A DNA stretch of 64,000 nucleotides from MPNO01 sp965200535 (GTDB lineage: Bacteria > Pseudomonadota > Alphaproteobacteria > MPNO01), in assembly GCA_965200535.1 (NCBI GenBank), contig CBDAUF010000002.1, forward strand, positions 310,001-374,000. The letters run 5' to 3'. The notes under the pieces were generated by a model, which had not been told where the DNA came from, made no database searches, and saw only the letters and a list, made by a program, of their open reading frames with translations. Shown here piece by piece: positions 46,975 through 56,036 of this stretch. A program made the position numbers and the translations under genes. Position 1 is the stretch's first letter; every line of letters starts with the position of its first letter.

Positions 46975-47264
46975 GCCATGTACCGCCGCAGATGGCTCGG
47001 CGGCGTGCCGCGAAGCCGCAGCACGAAGTCCGGCAGGAACCAGTAGAGGGCGTAGTGCGCGATGTTGGCGCCGCCGCCCCGCTTGATCCGGCGAAGCGCC
47101 AGCCAGCCGCCGAGACCTGCAACCAGGCCCGGAACGAACTGGTTGGCGGCAAGGCCCAGCACCGCCGGGCTCAGAAGCGCCGCCGCCTCGTCGAAGGTCC
47201 AGAACAGCCAGCGCTCCGGATCGTCGAGACGCCGCGGGATCGCATGCCGGACGGTCTCGTTCAT
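46971..47264 (-). CDS. traL: TraL membrane protein
   Basis: 97 residues from ATG 47264, overlapping the pilin stop (TGATG). IPRRLDDPERWLFWTFDEAA, then two hydrophobic stretches and HYALYWFLPDFVLRLRGTPP are typical of TraL. A VirB3-like inner-membrane partner of TraC. Confidence 0.9.
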   Translation of the reverse strand: MNETVRHAIPRRLDDPERWLFWTFDEAAALLSPAVLGLAANQFVPGLVAGLGGWLALRRIKRGGGANIAHYALYWFLPDFVLRLRGTPPSHLRRYMA

Positions 47265-47584
47265 CACACGATCGCCGTGCCGACCAGCCCGGTCACGATG
47301 CCGGTGCCCGCGCCCGCGGCCACACCCACGCCGACGGCCCCGAGAAGCTGCATCGCGTTGAAGCGCAGCACCGACCCGACCAGCGCCGCCCCCACCGCAA
47401 GCGCCGCCGCGAGCTGACCGCCGGTGCCTTCCACCATGTCCGTCACCGTGTCCAGAGGACCGTCGAAGGTGGTGTCCGTGGTCGCCAGCGCGGGATCGAT
47501 CCCCGCCGCCAGCACCGATACCGCGACCGCCGCCAGCAGCCGCACGGGCGTCGGACCGCCCGTCGTCCCCTGCCGCGCGCCCAT
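47264..47584 (-). CDS. traA: Pilin (TraA/VirB2-like)
   Basis: 106 residues from ATG 47584. A long signal region (VRLLAAVAVSVLAAGIDPAL, then ATT) is followed by a short mature pilin with two hydrophobic helices separated by a small basic/Asn loop (AALAVGAALVGSVLRFNAMQ; LLGAVGVGVAAGAGTGIVTG). Size, position before traL and hydrophobic pattern fit an F-type pilin; primary sequence is not diagnostic. Confidence 0.75.
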   Translation of the reverse strand: MGARQGTTGGPTPVRLLAAVAVSVLAAGIDPALATTDTTFDGPLDTVTDMVEGTGGQLAAALAVGAALVGSVLRFNAMQLLGAVGVGVAAGAGTGIVTGLVGTAIV

Positions 47585-48249
47585 CACGGCGCCCCCCGGC
47601 CACCGGCGTCCGGCGACGTCACCAGGCGCTCCGCCGCCCAGCGCTCCAGCGCCGGCAGGCGGTAGAGGATGCGGTGCCCGAACCGGTAGTGGTCGGGGCC
47701 GCCGCCCTCGTCCCGCAGGCGGTAGAGCGTGCGCAGCGAGATCCCGAGCCACGCCGCCGCCTCCTTCGCGCTCAGATGTCTGTTGTCGTTCATGTCCGTC
47801 TCTCCATGTCGTTCGCTGCTGCTCCCGCGCGCCAGCAGCGGCGTATCCGCCACCGCCCGGCGCATCGCCGCCCGGCTGGCGTCGTCGGCATGCGCCTCCA
47901 TCCAGGTGCGCACCTTCTCCACCGTCTCCAGGCGGAACGAGACGCCCTGACGAAGCCGGTTGACGAAGGACACGTCCCCCGCGGCCTCGTAGCCCAGCAC
48001 GTAGGCCTTGCAGCCGCCGGCCTCGAGGAACGCCTCCACCTCGCGGGCGAAGGCGGGGCCGACCGGCGCCTCGCCGATCGCGGCGAGCACCGCGTCGGCG
48101 GTCTTCAGTCCGAGACGCCGCCCCGCCTTCAGCGAGGCGACGAAACCGGGATCGCGGAGAACCTCGCGCCCGAAGCGCCGGCCGCTGGTGCCGGAGCGCT
48201 GGAGGAAGCCGAGGACTGCGTCGCGGATGAGATGATCGAGAATTGCCAT
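47584..48249 (-). CDS. Two-part regulator at the head of the tra operon: unknown domain plus HTH_17
   Basis: 221 residues from ATG 48249. Residues 1-150 form an unnamed helical domain (HLIRDAVLGFLQRSGTSGRR, SLKAGRRLGLKTADAVLAAI), repressor-like in style. Residues 153-221 are a separate excisionase/MerR-type HTH (LSAKEAAAWLGISLRTLYRL, FGHRILYRLPALERW). An internal ATG at 47793 is in frame and has GGAGAG nine bases upstream, so the HTH part may also be made alone or was once its own gene. First gene of the leftward tra operon and divergent from the S24 repressor. Confidence 0.7.
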   Translation of the reverse strand: MAILDHLIRDAVLGFLQRSGTSGRRFGREVLRDPGFVASLKAGRRLGLKTADAVLAAIGEAPVGPAFAREVEAFLEAGGCKAYVLGYEAAGDVSFVNRLRQGVSFRLETVEKVRTWMEAHADDASRAAMRRAVADTPLLARGSSSERHGETDMNDNRHLSAKEAAAWLGISLRTLYRLRDEGGGPDHYRFGHRILYRLPALERWAAERLVTSPDAGGRGAP

Positions 48250-48339
48250 GGAGGCGAACGTAGAGAGAACATTCGCCGTTGATAATGAGTATAGTTAGGG
48301 AATATCCTGCGCTTCGGACATACCTCGCAGGGAAACGAC
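48250..48339. promoter_or_regulatory. Divergent promoter region between the tra operon and its repressor
   Basis: 90 bp, AT-richer than its surroundings. Minus strand: TATACT (complement of 48289-48294) as a -10 for the tra operon. Plus strand: TTGATA (48279-48284) with a weak ATATCC at 48302-48307. The S24 protein and the HTH protein, transcribed away from it on both sides, are likely regulators. No clean operator palindrome was found. Confidence 0.45.
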
Positions 48340-49050
48340 ATGACCGGACAGGAACCGCGGCACGATCCCCCGCGCGACCGCCTCCGCAGGGCGCTGTGGA
48401 AGAACGCAACCTCGCTCGCCGAGGCCTCGCTCGCCATCGGCAGGAACAAGGCCTACCTCCATCAGTACTTCTCCCGCCGCATGCCCCGCGTGCTCTCGCA
48501 CCAGGACTCGGAAGCCCTCGGCAGGCTCCTCGGCTGCGACCCCAAGGACTTCCGCCACGACACGCTGCCGGCGCCCAAGCCGTGGAAGCGCAAGGCCGCG
48601 CCGGCCGCCGCCAGACCCGCGCTCACCCCCGAGCACGATTTTGCCGCCATCCCCGAGGTCGACGTCGAGGCCTCCGCCGGGCCGGGCGCGCTCGCCGGCG
48701 AGTATGTCGCGGAGAAGGCGCGCTGGGCCCTCCCCGAGACCATGATCCGCCACGAGGGCGCCGCCGATCCCGGCGCTCTCCGCATCCTCGGCGTGCGCGG
48801 CAACTCCATGGAGCCCGTGCTGAGCGACGGCGACCGCGTCGTCGTCGACACCGCGCGGCGCCAGCCCGCCACCGGCGAGATGTTCGTCCTCTGGGACGGT
48901 ATCGGGCTTGTCGTCAAGCGCGTCGCCAGCCTCTCCAGGGACGGCTGGCTCAGCCTGATCTCCGCCAACCCCGAATACCCGCCTTACGAATGCCGCGCCG
49001 ACGAGGTCCATATCGCCGGCAAGGTCGTCTGGATGGTCGTCAGGGCCTGA
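48340..49050 (+). CDS. S24/LexA-like repressor
   Basis: 236 residues. The N-terminal helices (ATSLAEASLAIGRNKAYLHQ) form an XRE-like DNA-binding region. The C-terminal S24 peptidase has the Ser in RGNSMEPVLSDGDRVVVD (about residue 150) and the Lys in VVKRVASLS (about 190). A possible Ala-Gly cleavage site lies in the linker. Such proteins repress ICE transfer and self-cleave when RecA filaments form, so DNA damage would derepress the divergent tra operon; this is inference from family. Confidence 0.85.
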   Translation: MTGQEPRHDPPRDRLRRALWKNATSLAEASLAIGRNKAYLHQYFSRRMPRVLSHQDSEALGRLLGCDPKDFRHDTLPAPKPWKRKAAPAAARPALTPEHDFAAIPEVDVEASAGPGALAGEYVAEKARWALPETMIRHEGAADPGALRILGVRGNSMEPVLSDGDRVVVDTARRQPATGEMFVLWDGIGLVVKRVASLSRDGWLSLISANPEYPPYECRADEVHIAGKVVWMVVRA

Positions 49051-49074
49051 GACGCGCCGCGCCGGCCTGCCGGG

Positions 49075-49317
49075 TCAGGTCGTCCCGCCCCCCATCGAGG
49101 CGAGGATCACCTCGTCGGCGGCTTCCGGCGACCAGCCCATTGCCAGGTTGGCGTCGTCGCAGGCTCTCTCGGCTTCCTCGAAGCTCGCCATCTCCAGTTC
49201 GGTGGGGTGGTAGCCGAAGCTGCCCATCGTCACGAGCCACAGCTGGCACGGTCCGCCGCGCACCCGGACCCCGGGGTCCGGCATCAGCACGAAAGGGGTG
49301 ACGGCTGGGTCGAGCAC
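49075..49317 (-). CDS. Small ICE protein next to the repressor, start disturbed by IS66
   Basis: About 80 residues from a possible GTG at 49317: TPFVLMPDPGVRVRGGPCQL, WLVTMGSFGYHPTELEMASF, EEAERACDDANLAMGWSP. It reads as a compact conserved protein. Upstream the frame runs straight into an IS66 transposase fragment, so the native start may have been lost. No family name known to me. It converges on the S24 gene. Confidence 0.5.
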   Translation of the reverse strand: MLDPAVTPFVLMPDPGVRVRGGPCQLWLVTMGSFGYHPTELEMASFEEAERACDDANLAMGWSPEAADEVILASMGGGTT

Positions 49318-49735
49318 GCTCGGCGCATAGCGATACACGACACCCGGCGGATCCGCGCCCGACCAGGGCCGTTCGTCGCGCATCAGCGTCCACATATAGC
49401 CGGTCTTCGTCCGACCCCGGCCCGGGTCGAGAACCCGAACCGTGGTCTCGTCCATCCCCAGCTTGCCCGAACGCCTCAGCTCCGCCGACAGACAATCGAC
49501 CACCGGCTGCAGGTGGAACGACGCTTTGCCGACTCAGTCGGCCAGCGTCGAGCGGTGCAACGCGATACCCGGGCGGGCGAAGATCTGAGATTGACGATAC
49601 AGCGGGAGATGATCCGCGAATTTCGACACCAGCACATGCGCCAGCAGCCTTTCGGTCGGCAGCGCGCCCTCGATCAGGCGGACCGGCGACGGCGCCCGAC
49701 TGGACTCTCGTTGACGGCGAGGGGCCGCTGAGTGA
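49318..49735 (-). pseudogene. IS66-family transposase remnant
   Basis: Minus-strand fragment of an IS66 TnpC: SPVRLIEGALPTERLLAHVL, KFADHLPLYRQSQIFARPGI, then TLAD-stop-VGKASFHLQP, GKLGMDETTVRVLDPGRGRT and GADPPGVVYRYAP. TGA at 49536-49534 replaces the expected Trp in LADWVGK. Both ends of the transposase are missing and no terminal repeats were seen. Confidence 0.85.
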
Positions 49736-50358
49736 AGACGACGATCCCTCGTGCACCGCCTTTCACATGCCGATACCGGATCACGAGGTCCTCGACGACG
49801 AGAGGCTTGCGCGTGCCGTCACCATCGTCAGCGCCCTGGCGGCGATGGACGACGAGACGGGACAGACAGTGCGCGGTCCTTCGAGCCGGATCACCGGCGA
49901 AACCATCGCGGTGGCCCGCAGCATGAAGCCAGGAGCGGCGGTGAGGGGATCCGACCGGCGGGCTTCGAAGACTGAGTGATCGTTCGCCCACGGCACGCCC
50001 ACCTGTACGGAACCGCCCATGGCTGACTGTGCTACGGCGCGGCAACCGGATTGTCACGGACCGAAGACCGGAAAACACTGACGCTCCACGATCTAGCGGA
50101 GCGCCGCCGCCGGGAATGAGGCACAGGAGCGATGGTTGGCAAATCCGGACAGGAAGTGCCAAGAATGCAGTCAAATCCGATTGCGGTTTGCTTCCGCAAT
50201 CTGGAAGGGAGAAAACGACGGCTTCAGGAAAATCGTAATGCCATATGAATTATATAGCAATTACAATCATTTGAATGGGATCCGATCACCCGCCTTGGTC
50301 CGAAAGCGTTGGAAATCCCCAAAAATAGGAAAATAGATCGACATGGTCGGGGTCTCCC
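49736..50358. other. Junction region between ICE and phage genes, no clear gene
   Basis: Several overlapping short ORFs (for example 49767-49979 on +) but none with a recognisable family or convincing composition. 50160-50345 is much less GC-rich than the rest. It contains an inverted repeat GATTGCGG-N7-CCGCAATC (50179-50186/50194-50201) and a 25-codon minus-strand ORF (MSIYFPIFGDFQRF start at 50343). Probably a scarred recombination junction. Confidence 0.45.
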
Positions 50359-51324
50359 TCAGGCGTGGATGACGCCCTGGCGGGCGGCGTTCGACATGGT
50401 GAGGTTGCCCATGAAGATGATCGGGATCACGGTCGCGACCTGGTTGACCGATTGCCGCTTCTCCAGGGGTTCCATGTTGGCGTCGCGGTGCGGGCGCCAG
50501 AACAGGTAGTCGGTGTTCAGCATGTACATGTGCGAGGCCGGGCACTTGTCGTCGTACACCACCGGGGCCGACCCGCCCGGCCCGTGGAACCGGATGCTGC
50601 GGAAGCCGGCGCCCGCATCCTGCTCCGAGGAAATGCGCTGGATCGCCTGCAGCGATTCCCAGTAGTGGTTGAAATAGACCGTGTCGGCGACGATCAGGGT
50701 GGGCGCGTCGGCGCCGCGCAGGCACTTGAGCCAGAGCGTGTTCATCGCCTTCTGGATGGTGCCCGACCCGGCCGCGACGCTCTCGGCCGAGAAGTCGTAG
50801 ACCTGGTTGCGCCAGAACCCGAACGACGCCCGGTCGATCCCGCCCACGGTGCCGGTCGCCGGGTCGTCGGCGACCAGCGCCCGCAGCCCGCCGATCTGCT
50901 TGCCCGACGCGCCGGTGCCGTCCGAATAGACGCCGATCGACAGGTTGTTCATCATCGTCTTCTCGGCGTTCTTGATGCGCCGGTCGACGAGGCGGAGCGA
51001 CTGCTCCTTGCCGGCGTTCTTGCGCTCCTCGGCGCCCGACACCGAGACCACCACGGCGGCCTGCTTCCACTCGTACTCCGCCGAGTCGAAGACGTCGGAC
51101 GGCGAGATGTCGAGCACCTCGTAGCCCGAGTAGTACTTGAAGGTCTGGTTCTCTGCGTATTCGAGCTCTTCCACCAGCGTCCGCCCGCCGTCGGCCGGAT
51201 CGACCCGGCCCTCGCGGTTGAGGAAGCGGAGGACCGCGTTGTGGTTGAGGATGTTGTCGGCAAGCTGGCCGCGGCGGTTACGCAGCGTCGTCGTGACCAG
51301 ATCGCCCAGGTTGGCGTTTGCCAT
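50359..51324 (-). CDS. Phage major capsid protein
   Basis: 321 residues: MANANLGDLVTTTLRNRRGQ, LVEELEYAENQTFKYYSGYE, EYEWKQAAVVVSVSGAEERK, SFGFWRNQVYDFSAE, LNTDYLFWRPHRDANMEPLE, FMGNLTMSNAARQGVIHA. The sequence pattern and position after a scaffold-like gene fit an HK97-fold coat protein. It forms the head shell. It is the last gene of the leftward phage cluster; no connector or tail genes follow. Confidence 0.75.
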   Translation of the reverse strand: MANANLGDLVTTTLRNRRGQLADNILNHNAVLRFLNREGRVDPADGGRTLVEELEYAENQTFKYYSGYEVLDISPSDVFDSAEYEWKQAAVVVSVSGAEERKNAGKEQSLRLVDRRIKNAEKTMMNNLSIGVYSDGTGASGKQIGGLRALVADDPATGTVGGIDRASFGFWRNQVYDFSAESVAAGSGTIQKAMNTLWLKCLRGADAPTLIVADTVYFNHYWESLQAIQRISSEQDAGAGFRSIRFHGPGGSAPVVYDDKCPASHMYMLNTDYLFWRPHRDANMEPLEKRQSVNQVATVIPIIFMGNLTMSNAARQGVIHA

Positions 51325-51366
51325 ATCTCGGCTCCATCGTTGTCGTGAAGGTGAAGGGGTCGGCGG

Positions 51367-52416
51367 TCAGGCATCGACCATCCGGTCCCACACGCGTTCG
51401 AGTTCCTCGCGGTGCGACCGGGCCGGGGCAGGGACGGTGCGCGCCGGCTCCGAGCCGCCGGGCGCCGCCCGCCCGGCGTTGCGCGCCTTCTGCACCTGCT
51501 CCCGGCGGGCGCTCTCGCGCAGGCGCGCCTGTTCGGCGTCGTGCGCCTCGAGCGCCCGCTGCCGGAGTTGCGGGTCGGCCCACACGGCCTGTTCGTAGGC
51601 GTCCTCGAAGCTGCCGGCCGCGCCGGCCCGCACCAGCGCGGCGAGCTGCGGACGGACGGCGTCGAAATGCGGGTAGAGCGGCTTGCCGTCGGCGTCGGCG
51701 GCCCGCGCGCGGGCGTCGAGTTCGGCCTGCATCGCGGCCAGCAGGCGGAGATCGTGCTGTTCGGCGGCGTAACGCTCCAGCGACTCGAGGAGCTGCGCCT
51801 CGCGCGCCCCGTCGGCGCGGTCCGGAGCGGCGGCGTCCGCCGCCCCCACCCCCGCCGCAGCAGGGGCGGGCGGGCCGGTGCGGGCCGGATCGACCCCGTA
51901 GGCCTCGGCCAGCATCGCGAGCGCCGCCGCCGGGTCGCGCTCCAGCGCGGCGTGCGCCTCGAGCAGCCGCGAGACCGCCTCGCCGTCGCCGAGCCCGTGC
52001 GTCCGCATCGCCCCGCGCCACGGCGCGAGCGCGGCGTCCACCTCCTGCAGGCCGGCCAGTTCCTCCTCGCGTTCGGCGAGCGCCTGCGAACGATCGGCAT
52101 GGTCCGCGGCGAACCGCGCATGGAGGTCGAGCGCCCAGGGCCTCGCCTCCTCGGGCAGCGCCGCGAAGCGTTGCCGCCAGTCGTCCGGCCAGTCGTCCGG
52201 CGCGGCGAGGCCGTCCTCGTCCGGCCGGGCGCGCCCGCCGGGCCGGCTGTCCTCCCCGCGGGCGGCGTCGTCCGCCGCCTCGTCGGGGCCGGCGCCTTCC
52301 CCGGCCGCTGCCGGCGCGGTCTCGCCGCGCTCGGCCGCGAGTTGGTCCCAGGCGGCCTCAAGGTCGGCGCGCAGGCTGTCCGGCGCGGCGGCCGCCGCGC
52401 GCATGTCGTCAGTCAT
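51367..52416 (-). CDS. Putative phage scaffolding protein
   Basis: 349 residues, strongly acidic and helical with Ala/Glu/Arg-rich stretches and no enzymatic motif (AAWDQLAAERGE; QAVWADPQLRQRALEAHDAE; REQVQKARNAGRAAPGG). It lies between portal/holin and the capsid gene, the usual place for scaffold. Function is inferred from position and composition. Confidence 0.55.
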   Translation of the reverse strand: MTDDMRAAAAAPDSLRADLEAAWDQLAAERGETAPAAAGEGAGPDEAADDAARGEDSRPGGRARPDEDGLAAPDDWPDDWRQRFAALPEEARPWALDLHARFAADHADRSQALAEREEELAGLQEVDAALAPWRGAMRTHGLGDGEAVSRLLEAHAALERDPAAALAMLAEAYGVDPARTGPPAPAAAGVGAADAAAPDRADGAREAQLLESLERYAAEQHDLRLLAAMQAELDARARAADADGKPLYPHFDAVRPQLAALVRAGAAGSFEDAYEQAVWADPQLRQRALEAHDAEQARLRESARREQVQKARNAGRAAPGGSEPARTVPAPARSHREELERVWDRMVDA

Positions 52417-52444
52417 GATTCCTCCGGGGGTTGGGGGAGGCCGG

Positions 52445-52858
52445 CTATTTCGTCCGGCCGCCGAACTTCTCGAACGTGCGCATCCCGCCGAGGCCCAGCA
52501 GGCTGAGCAGCACCGTCAGCAGGTGTTCGAGCTGGAGCGCCGCCGGGGCCGGGATGTCCGGCCAGCGGATCGCGAGGATCCACACCAGCATGTCGCGCAG
52601 GATGAAGTTGTAGGCGAGCGCCGCGCCGCAGATCCAGCCGACGAAGGGCCGCCAGCCGGCGACGAACACCGACCGGTGCTGCGCCTCGACCCGGTTGACC
52701 TCGATCTGCGCCAGCGCCGGGCGCTGGGCGAGGCGGGCGAGCAGCGCTTCCTTGTCGAGCCGCTCCTCCTCGCTGGTGAACAGCCCGTCGATGACCCGGC
52801 CGACCGCCTCGATCGGCTGCGCCGCCCGGCCGCCCAGCAGGGCTTCGAGAAACCCCAC
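52445..52858 (-). CDS. 3TM-type phage holin
   Basis: 137 residues. Amphipathic N-terminus (FLEALLGGRAAQPIEAVGRV), then membrane segments including WRPFVGWICGAALAYNFILR, DMLVWILAIRWPD and LLTVLLSLLGLGGMRTFEKF. This is the pattern of the GTA/phage 3TM holin family, which makes inner-membrane lesions at lysis. Four bases separate it from the next gene upstream. Confidence 0.8.
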   Translation of the reverse strand: MGFLEALLGGRAAQPIEAVGRVIDGLFTSEEERLDKEALLARLAQRPALAQIEVNRVEAQHRSVFVAGWRPFVGWICGAALAYNFILRDMLVWILAIRWPDIPAPAALQLEHLLTVLLSLLGLGGMRTFEKFGGRTK

Positions 52859-52862
52859 CGCC

Positions 52863-53096
52863 CTACGCCCCGCCGTCCGTCGGCGCCGGGCCGATATCGT
52901 TGCCGATCTCGACCATGCCGTGCGCCTTCAAGTGCTCGTCCCAGGCGCGGCGCGAGCGGTAGCGCCTGCCGTCGGCGGTGCTGACCACGCCGCCGCCGAA
53001 CGGGGCGTCGCGGTTGACGATCTGCATCCGCCGGGCGGGCCGCGCCGGCGGCGCCGGGATCCAGCGTCTCGCCGACCGGTTCCAGAGATAGCGCAT
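52863..53096 (-). CDS. Small phage protein, 77 residues
   Basis: ATG 53096 overlaps the portal stop (TGATG). MRYLWNRSARRWIPAPPARP, MQIVNRDAPFGGGVVSTADG, RRYRSRRAWDEHLKAHGMVE. Basic and short; comparable small genes lie between portal and capsid in related prophages. No function known. The frame is open far upstream through the portal gene to terL, but that is an antisense-free read-through of another frame and not one protein. Confidence 0.6.
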   Translation of the reverse strand: MRYLWNRSARRWIPAPPARPARRMQIVNRDAPFGGGVVSTADGRRYRSRRAWDEHLKAHGMVEIGNDIGPAPTDGGA

Positions 53097-54914
53097 CAGG
53101 GGACCTCCGTTTGTGCGGGTTGTGCGGGCGCCGCCGGGCCGGCGGCCCCGCCGTTCGGTTGCTCGGCGGCGGCGCGCGCGGCCGCCTGGCGCATCAGCTC
53201 GTCGCCGGTGCGGTTGATGACCTCTTCGAGCCGGCGGCCGGGCTTGAAGGTGCGCGCCGCGGTCTTGAACATTTCGAGGAACATCGGCGCCGACTGCGGG
53301 GCGCCGGCGATCAGCGGCGCGATGCCGGTGAAGAACCGGGTCGAGGCGGCGAGGAATTCGACCGCCCCGGCGCGCTCCGCATCGGCGTCGGGCTGGACCG
53401 TCGACTCGGTCTCGATGTCGATGCGGAAGCCGCGCAGCCGTTCGTCGCGGAGCAGGGCGAGCGCCGCCGGCGAGACCGGCCGGCCGGTCATGCGGGCCAG
53501 CGTCTCGGGGCGGAAATGCTCGGCGATCACCTCCGCCTTGAGGCGCAGCATGTCGCGCACGAAGCGCTGCATCGGGCGTTGGCGGGGCTGCATCCGCATG
53601 GTGCCGAAGGATCCCTTGAGGCGCTGGGCGGTCGCCGTCTCCGAGGCGCGGGTGGTGCCGCGCACGATGTCCGACAGGCCGGTGATCTCGAAGATCTCGC
53701 TCTTGAGCTGGGCGATGTGGGCGTTGAGCGAGACGATGACCTGGGCGATGCGCTCGATCGGCAGCCACTCGATGGCGGCGGCGAGCCCGCCCCTGTCGCG
53801 GAACTGGTCCCAGTCCTTGACCGGGATCATCTCGTTCTCGCCGCCTTCGGTGAGCAGCCGCTCGATCTCGCCGAGCACCCCGGCGTAGACGCCGCGCGCC
53901 CGCAGGGCGGCGATCAGATGGCGCTTGCGGGTGGTCAGCTCGTCGAGTTCGAGCGCCTGGTCCTGGTAGAGGGTGAACTCGGGAATCGGCACCCGGGTGT
54001 CGGTGGTCCGCACCGCGTAGAGCGGCTCCGGGACCGGGAAGAAACCGGCCAGGCCGAGCGGGTCGTCGGTCTCCTCGACGATGCGGTCGAAGCCCTCGGC
54101 GATGACGATGCGCTTGCGCTGCGTCTTGTCCCAGATCTCCCAGACGACGCCGCGCCGTCCGCCGTCGTCGCCGTCGGCCCCGCGCTCCCCGCCGCCCTCG
54201 ATCCGGCCGGCGAGCGGGATGTCGCGGCCGGCCGCGCCGAACCGGCGGACCATCTCGTCGCGCGCGAAGCTGTGGCGGAAGGCGACCCAGCCGACCTCCT
54301 CCCAGGAGCGCGCCGGCTGTTCGCGGTAGTCCTTTCAGAACACGTGGCGGCAGTACACCCGCTCGTCCGCCACCTCCTCGACCCACGCCTCGTCGCCGTC
54401 GAACCCGTCGGGCTCGGCCGGCCGGCCGTCGAGCAGGAAGACATCGCCGCCCCCGTTCCCGTCGTTGTTCCCGCCGCCGTCCGGGGCCGGCCTGCGCTGC
54501 AGCCGGCGGCGGACGATCGTCGGCTCGTAGACGATCCGCGCGACGCCGCGTCCGGGCAGCAGCATGTCGTCGCGCGCCGCCTCCATCGCGGCATCGAAGG
54601 AGTCGTCGTCGAGCAGCCAGGCGAGCGCCCGTTCGAGGACCTGCGCCGCCTCGCGCCCCGCCGGATCCTCGTCGAGATAGCGCCGGCGCACGTCGGGCGC
54701 CGGGGTCTGCGAATAGACCACGGGTTTCAGGATCTCGGTGTTGGCCCAGAGGATGTTGAACCGGCGCCGCCCGTCGATCCGCTTCTCCGCCCGGTAGCGT
54801 TCGACCACCTTGCCGGCGCGGCGCATCCAGTCGCGCTGCACCCGCTCCGCGCGGTCGAGTTCGCTGCGCCAGCGGCGCACGCGGGCGTCGGGCCCGCTGC
54901 CGGCCTCGCCGGGC
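53096..54914 (-). pseudogene. Phage portal protein, 5' end lost and TGA inside
   Basis: Portal-like sequence: RFNILWANTEILKPVVYSQT, AQVLERALAWLLDDDSFDAA, ARDDMLLPGRGVARIVYEPT, then VYCRHVF, TGA at 54337-54335, and KDYREQPARSWEEVGWVAFR in the same frame, continuing to 53096. The stop sits where Trp is expected (VFWKDYR). No start codon fits, because the sequence upstream joins directly to terminase near 54915. It would be the head vertex through which DNA enters. Not functional as read. Confidence 0.85.
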
Positions 54915-56036
54915 GGCCTCGCGCCCGCCGTCGAACCAGCAGCGCGGCAGGATCGCACGCACCGCGTTGATGCCGTCGTCCACCGCGTGGCGCGGCACCA
55001 CGGTGAGCGCGATGCCGAGCCGCCGCGCCTGTTCCTCGCGCGTCCGCCCGGTGCCGAGTTCGCGGGCCAGCGCGTCATGCGGCGCGTAGTGGCTGCCGTA
55101 GACGAAGCCGCGGTCCGCCGCCTTCGCCCGCAGCAGCCGCGCATAGTGTTCGAGCCCTTCGCCCGCCGCCTCGTAATAGTCGAGCGCGTGGATCTCGGCG
55201 CCGGCGCGCTGGACGAACCAGATCGCGGTGGCGTCGCCGATGCCGAGGTCCCACGCGGTCTCCACCGGCAGCGCCGGATCGTGCGGTACGCCGCAGATGC
55301 GCCCCGCGCGCTCGGCCTCGGCGACCAGGCGGGCGTAATAGGCGCCCGGGGCCGCGGCCTCGAAGGAGCATTCGAACTCCTGGTCGTAGGCCTCCGACGT
55401 CATGTCGCGGCGCGCCGCCGCGAGTTCGTCTTCCGGCAGGACGCCGGTGTCCGATGCGGCGAACAACGCCGCGTACCAGGCGGGGTCGTCGGAAGCCTCG
55501 CGGAATTTGCGCCAGAACTCGTTGCGGCCCTTCGGCGTCCCGACGAAGATCGCCCAGCCGCCGCGGTCGGCGAGCGCCGGGCGGATCACCTCGCCCCACA
55601 GGTGCGGGCTCATCTGCGCGTACTCGTCGAGCACCACCCCGTCGAGATAGATGCCGCGCAGGGTGTCCGGGCTGTCGGCGCCGTAGAGCTGGATGCGCGC
55701 CCCGTTGGGCAGGTCGACGCGGAGTTCGGTCTCGCTCACCGTCCGGCCGGGGATCGCCGCCGTGTAGTGCTTGAGATAGTCCCACGCGACCTGCTTGGCC
55801 TGGCGGTAGAGCGGCGCGATGTAGGCGAAGCGCGGACGCTGGCGTCGGCAGCGCACCGCGTGGTCGATGAGTTCGTTGACGCAGAGCACCGTCTTGCCGA
55901 AGCGGCGGTGGCAGACCAGCACGTTGAAGCGCTGCAGCCGGCGGTGGATGTCTGCCTGCAGCGGCCGCGGCCGGTAGCCGGTGCTGACCTTCCGGCCGGC
56001 GGCGGCCCTGCCGGAGCGGGTTGCCGGACTACTCAT
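54915..56036 (-). pseudogene. terL: Large terminase subunit, C-terminus lost
   Basis: ATG 56036 starts 5 bp after the small-terminase stop. ATPase motifs: FNVLVCHRRFGKTVLCVNEL (Walker A-like, about residue 40), GIYLDGVVLDEYAQMSPHLW (Walker B, about 125), GWAIFVGTPKGRNEFW. Nuclease part: VETAWDLGIGDATAIWFVQR, YYEAAGEGLEHYARLLRAK, YAPHDALARELGTGRTREEQ. Sequence is recognisable to ILPRCWFDGGREAA and then turns into portal coding in another frame. About 60 C-terminal residues seem deleted. The frame itself stays open to 52863. Confidence 0.85.

Noticed and set aside
49767..49979. Possible 70-codon + strand gene
   Set aside because: No ribosome site, no recognised family, and three overlapping frames are equally open.
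49534..54337. Reassignment of TGA to tryptophan
   Set aside because: Most genes end in TGA, many as ATGA/TGATG overlaps with the next start, which requires TGA to be read as stop.
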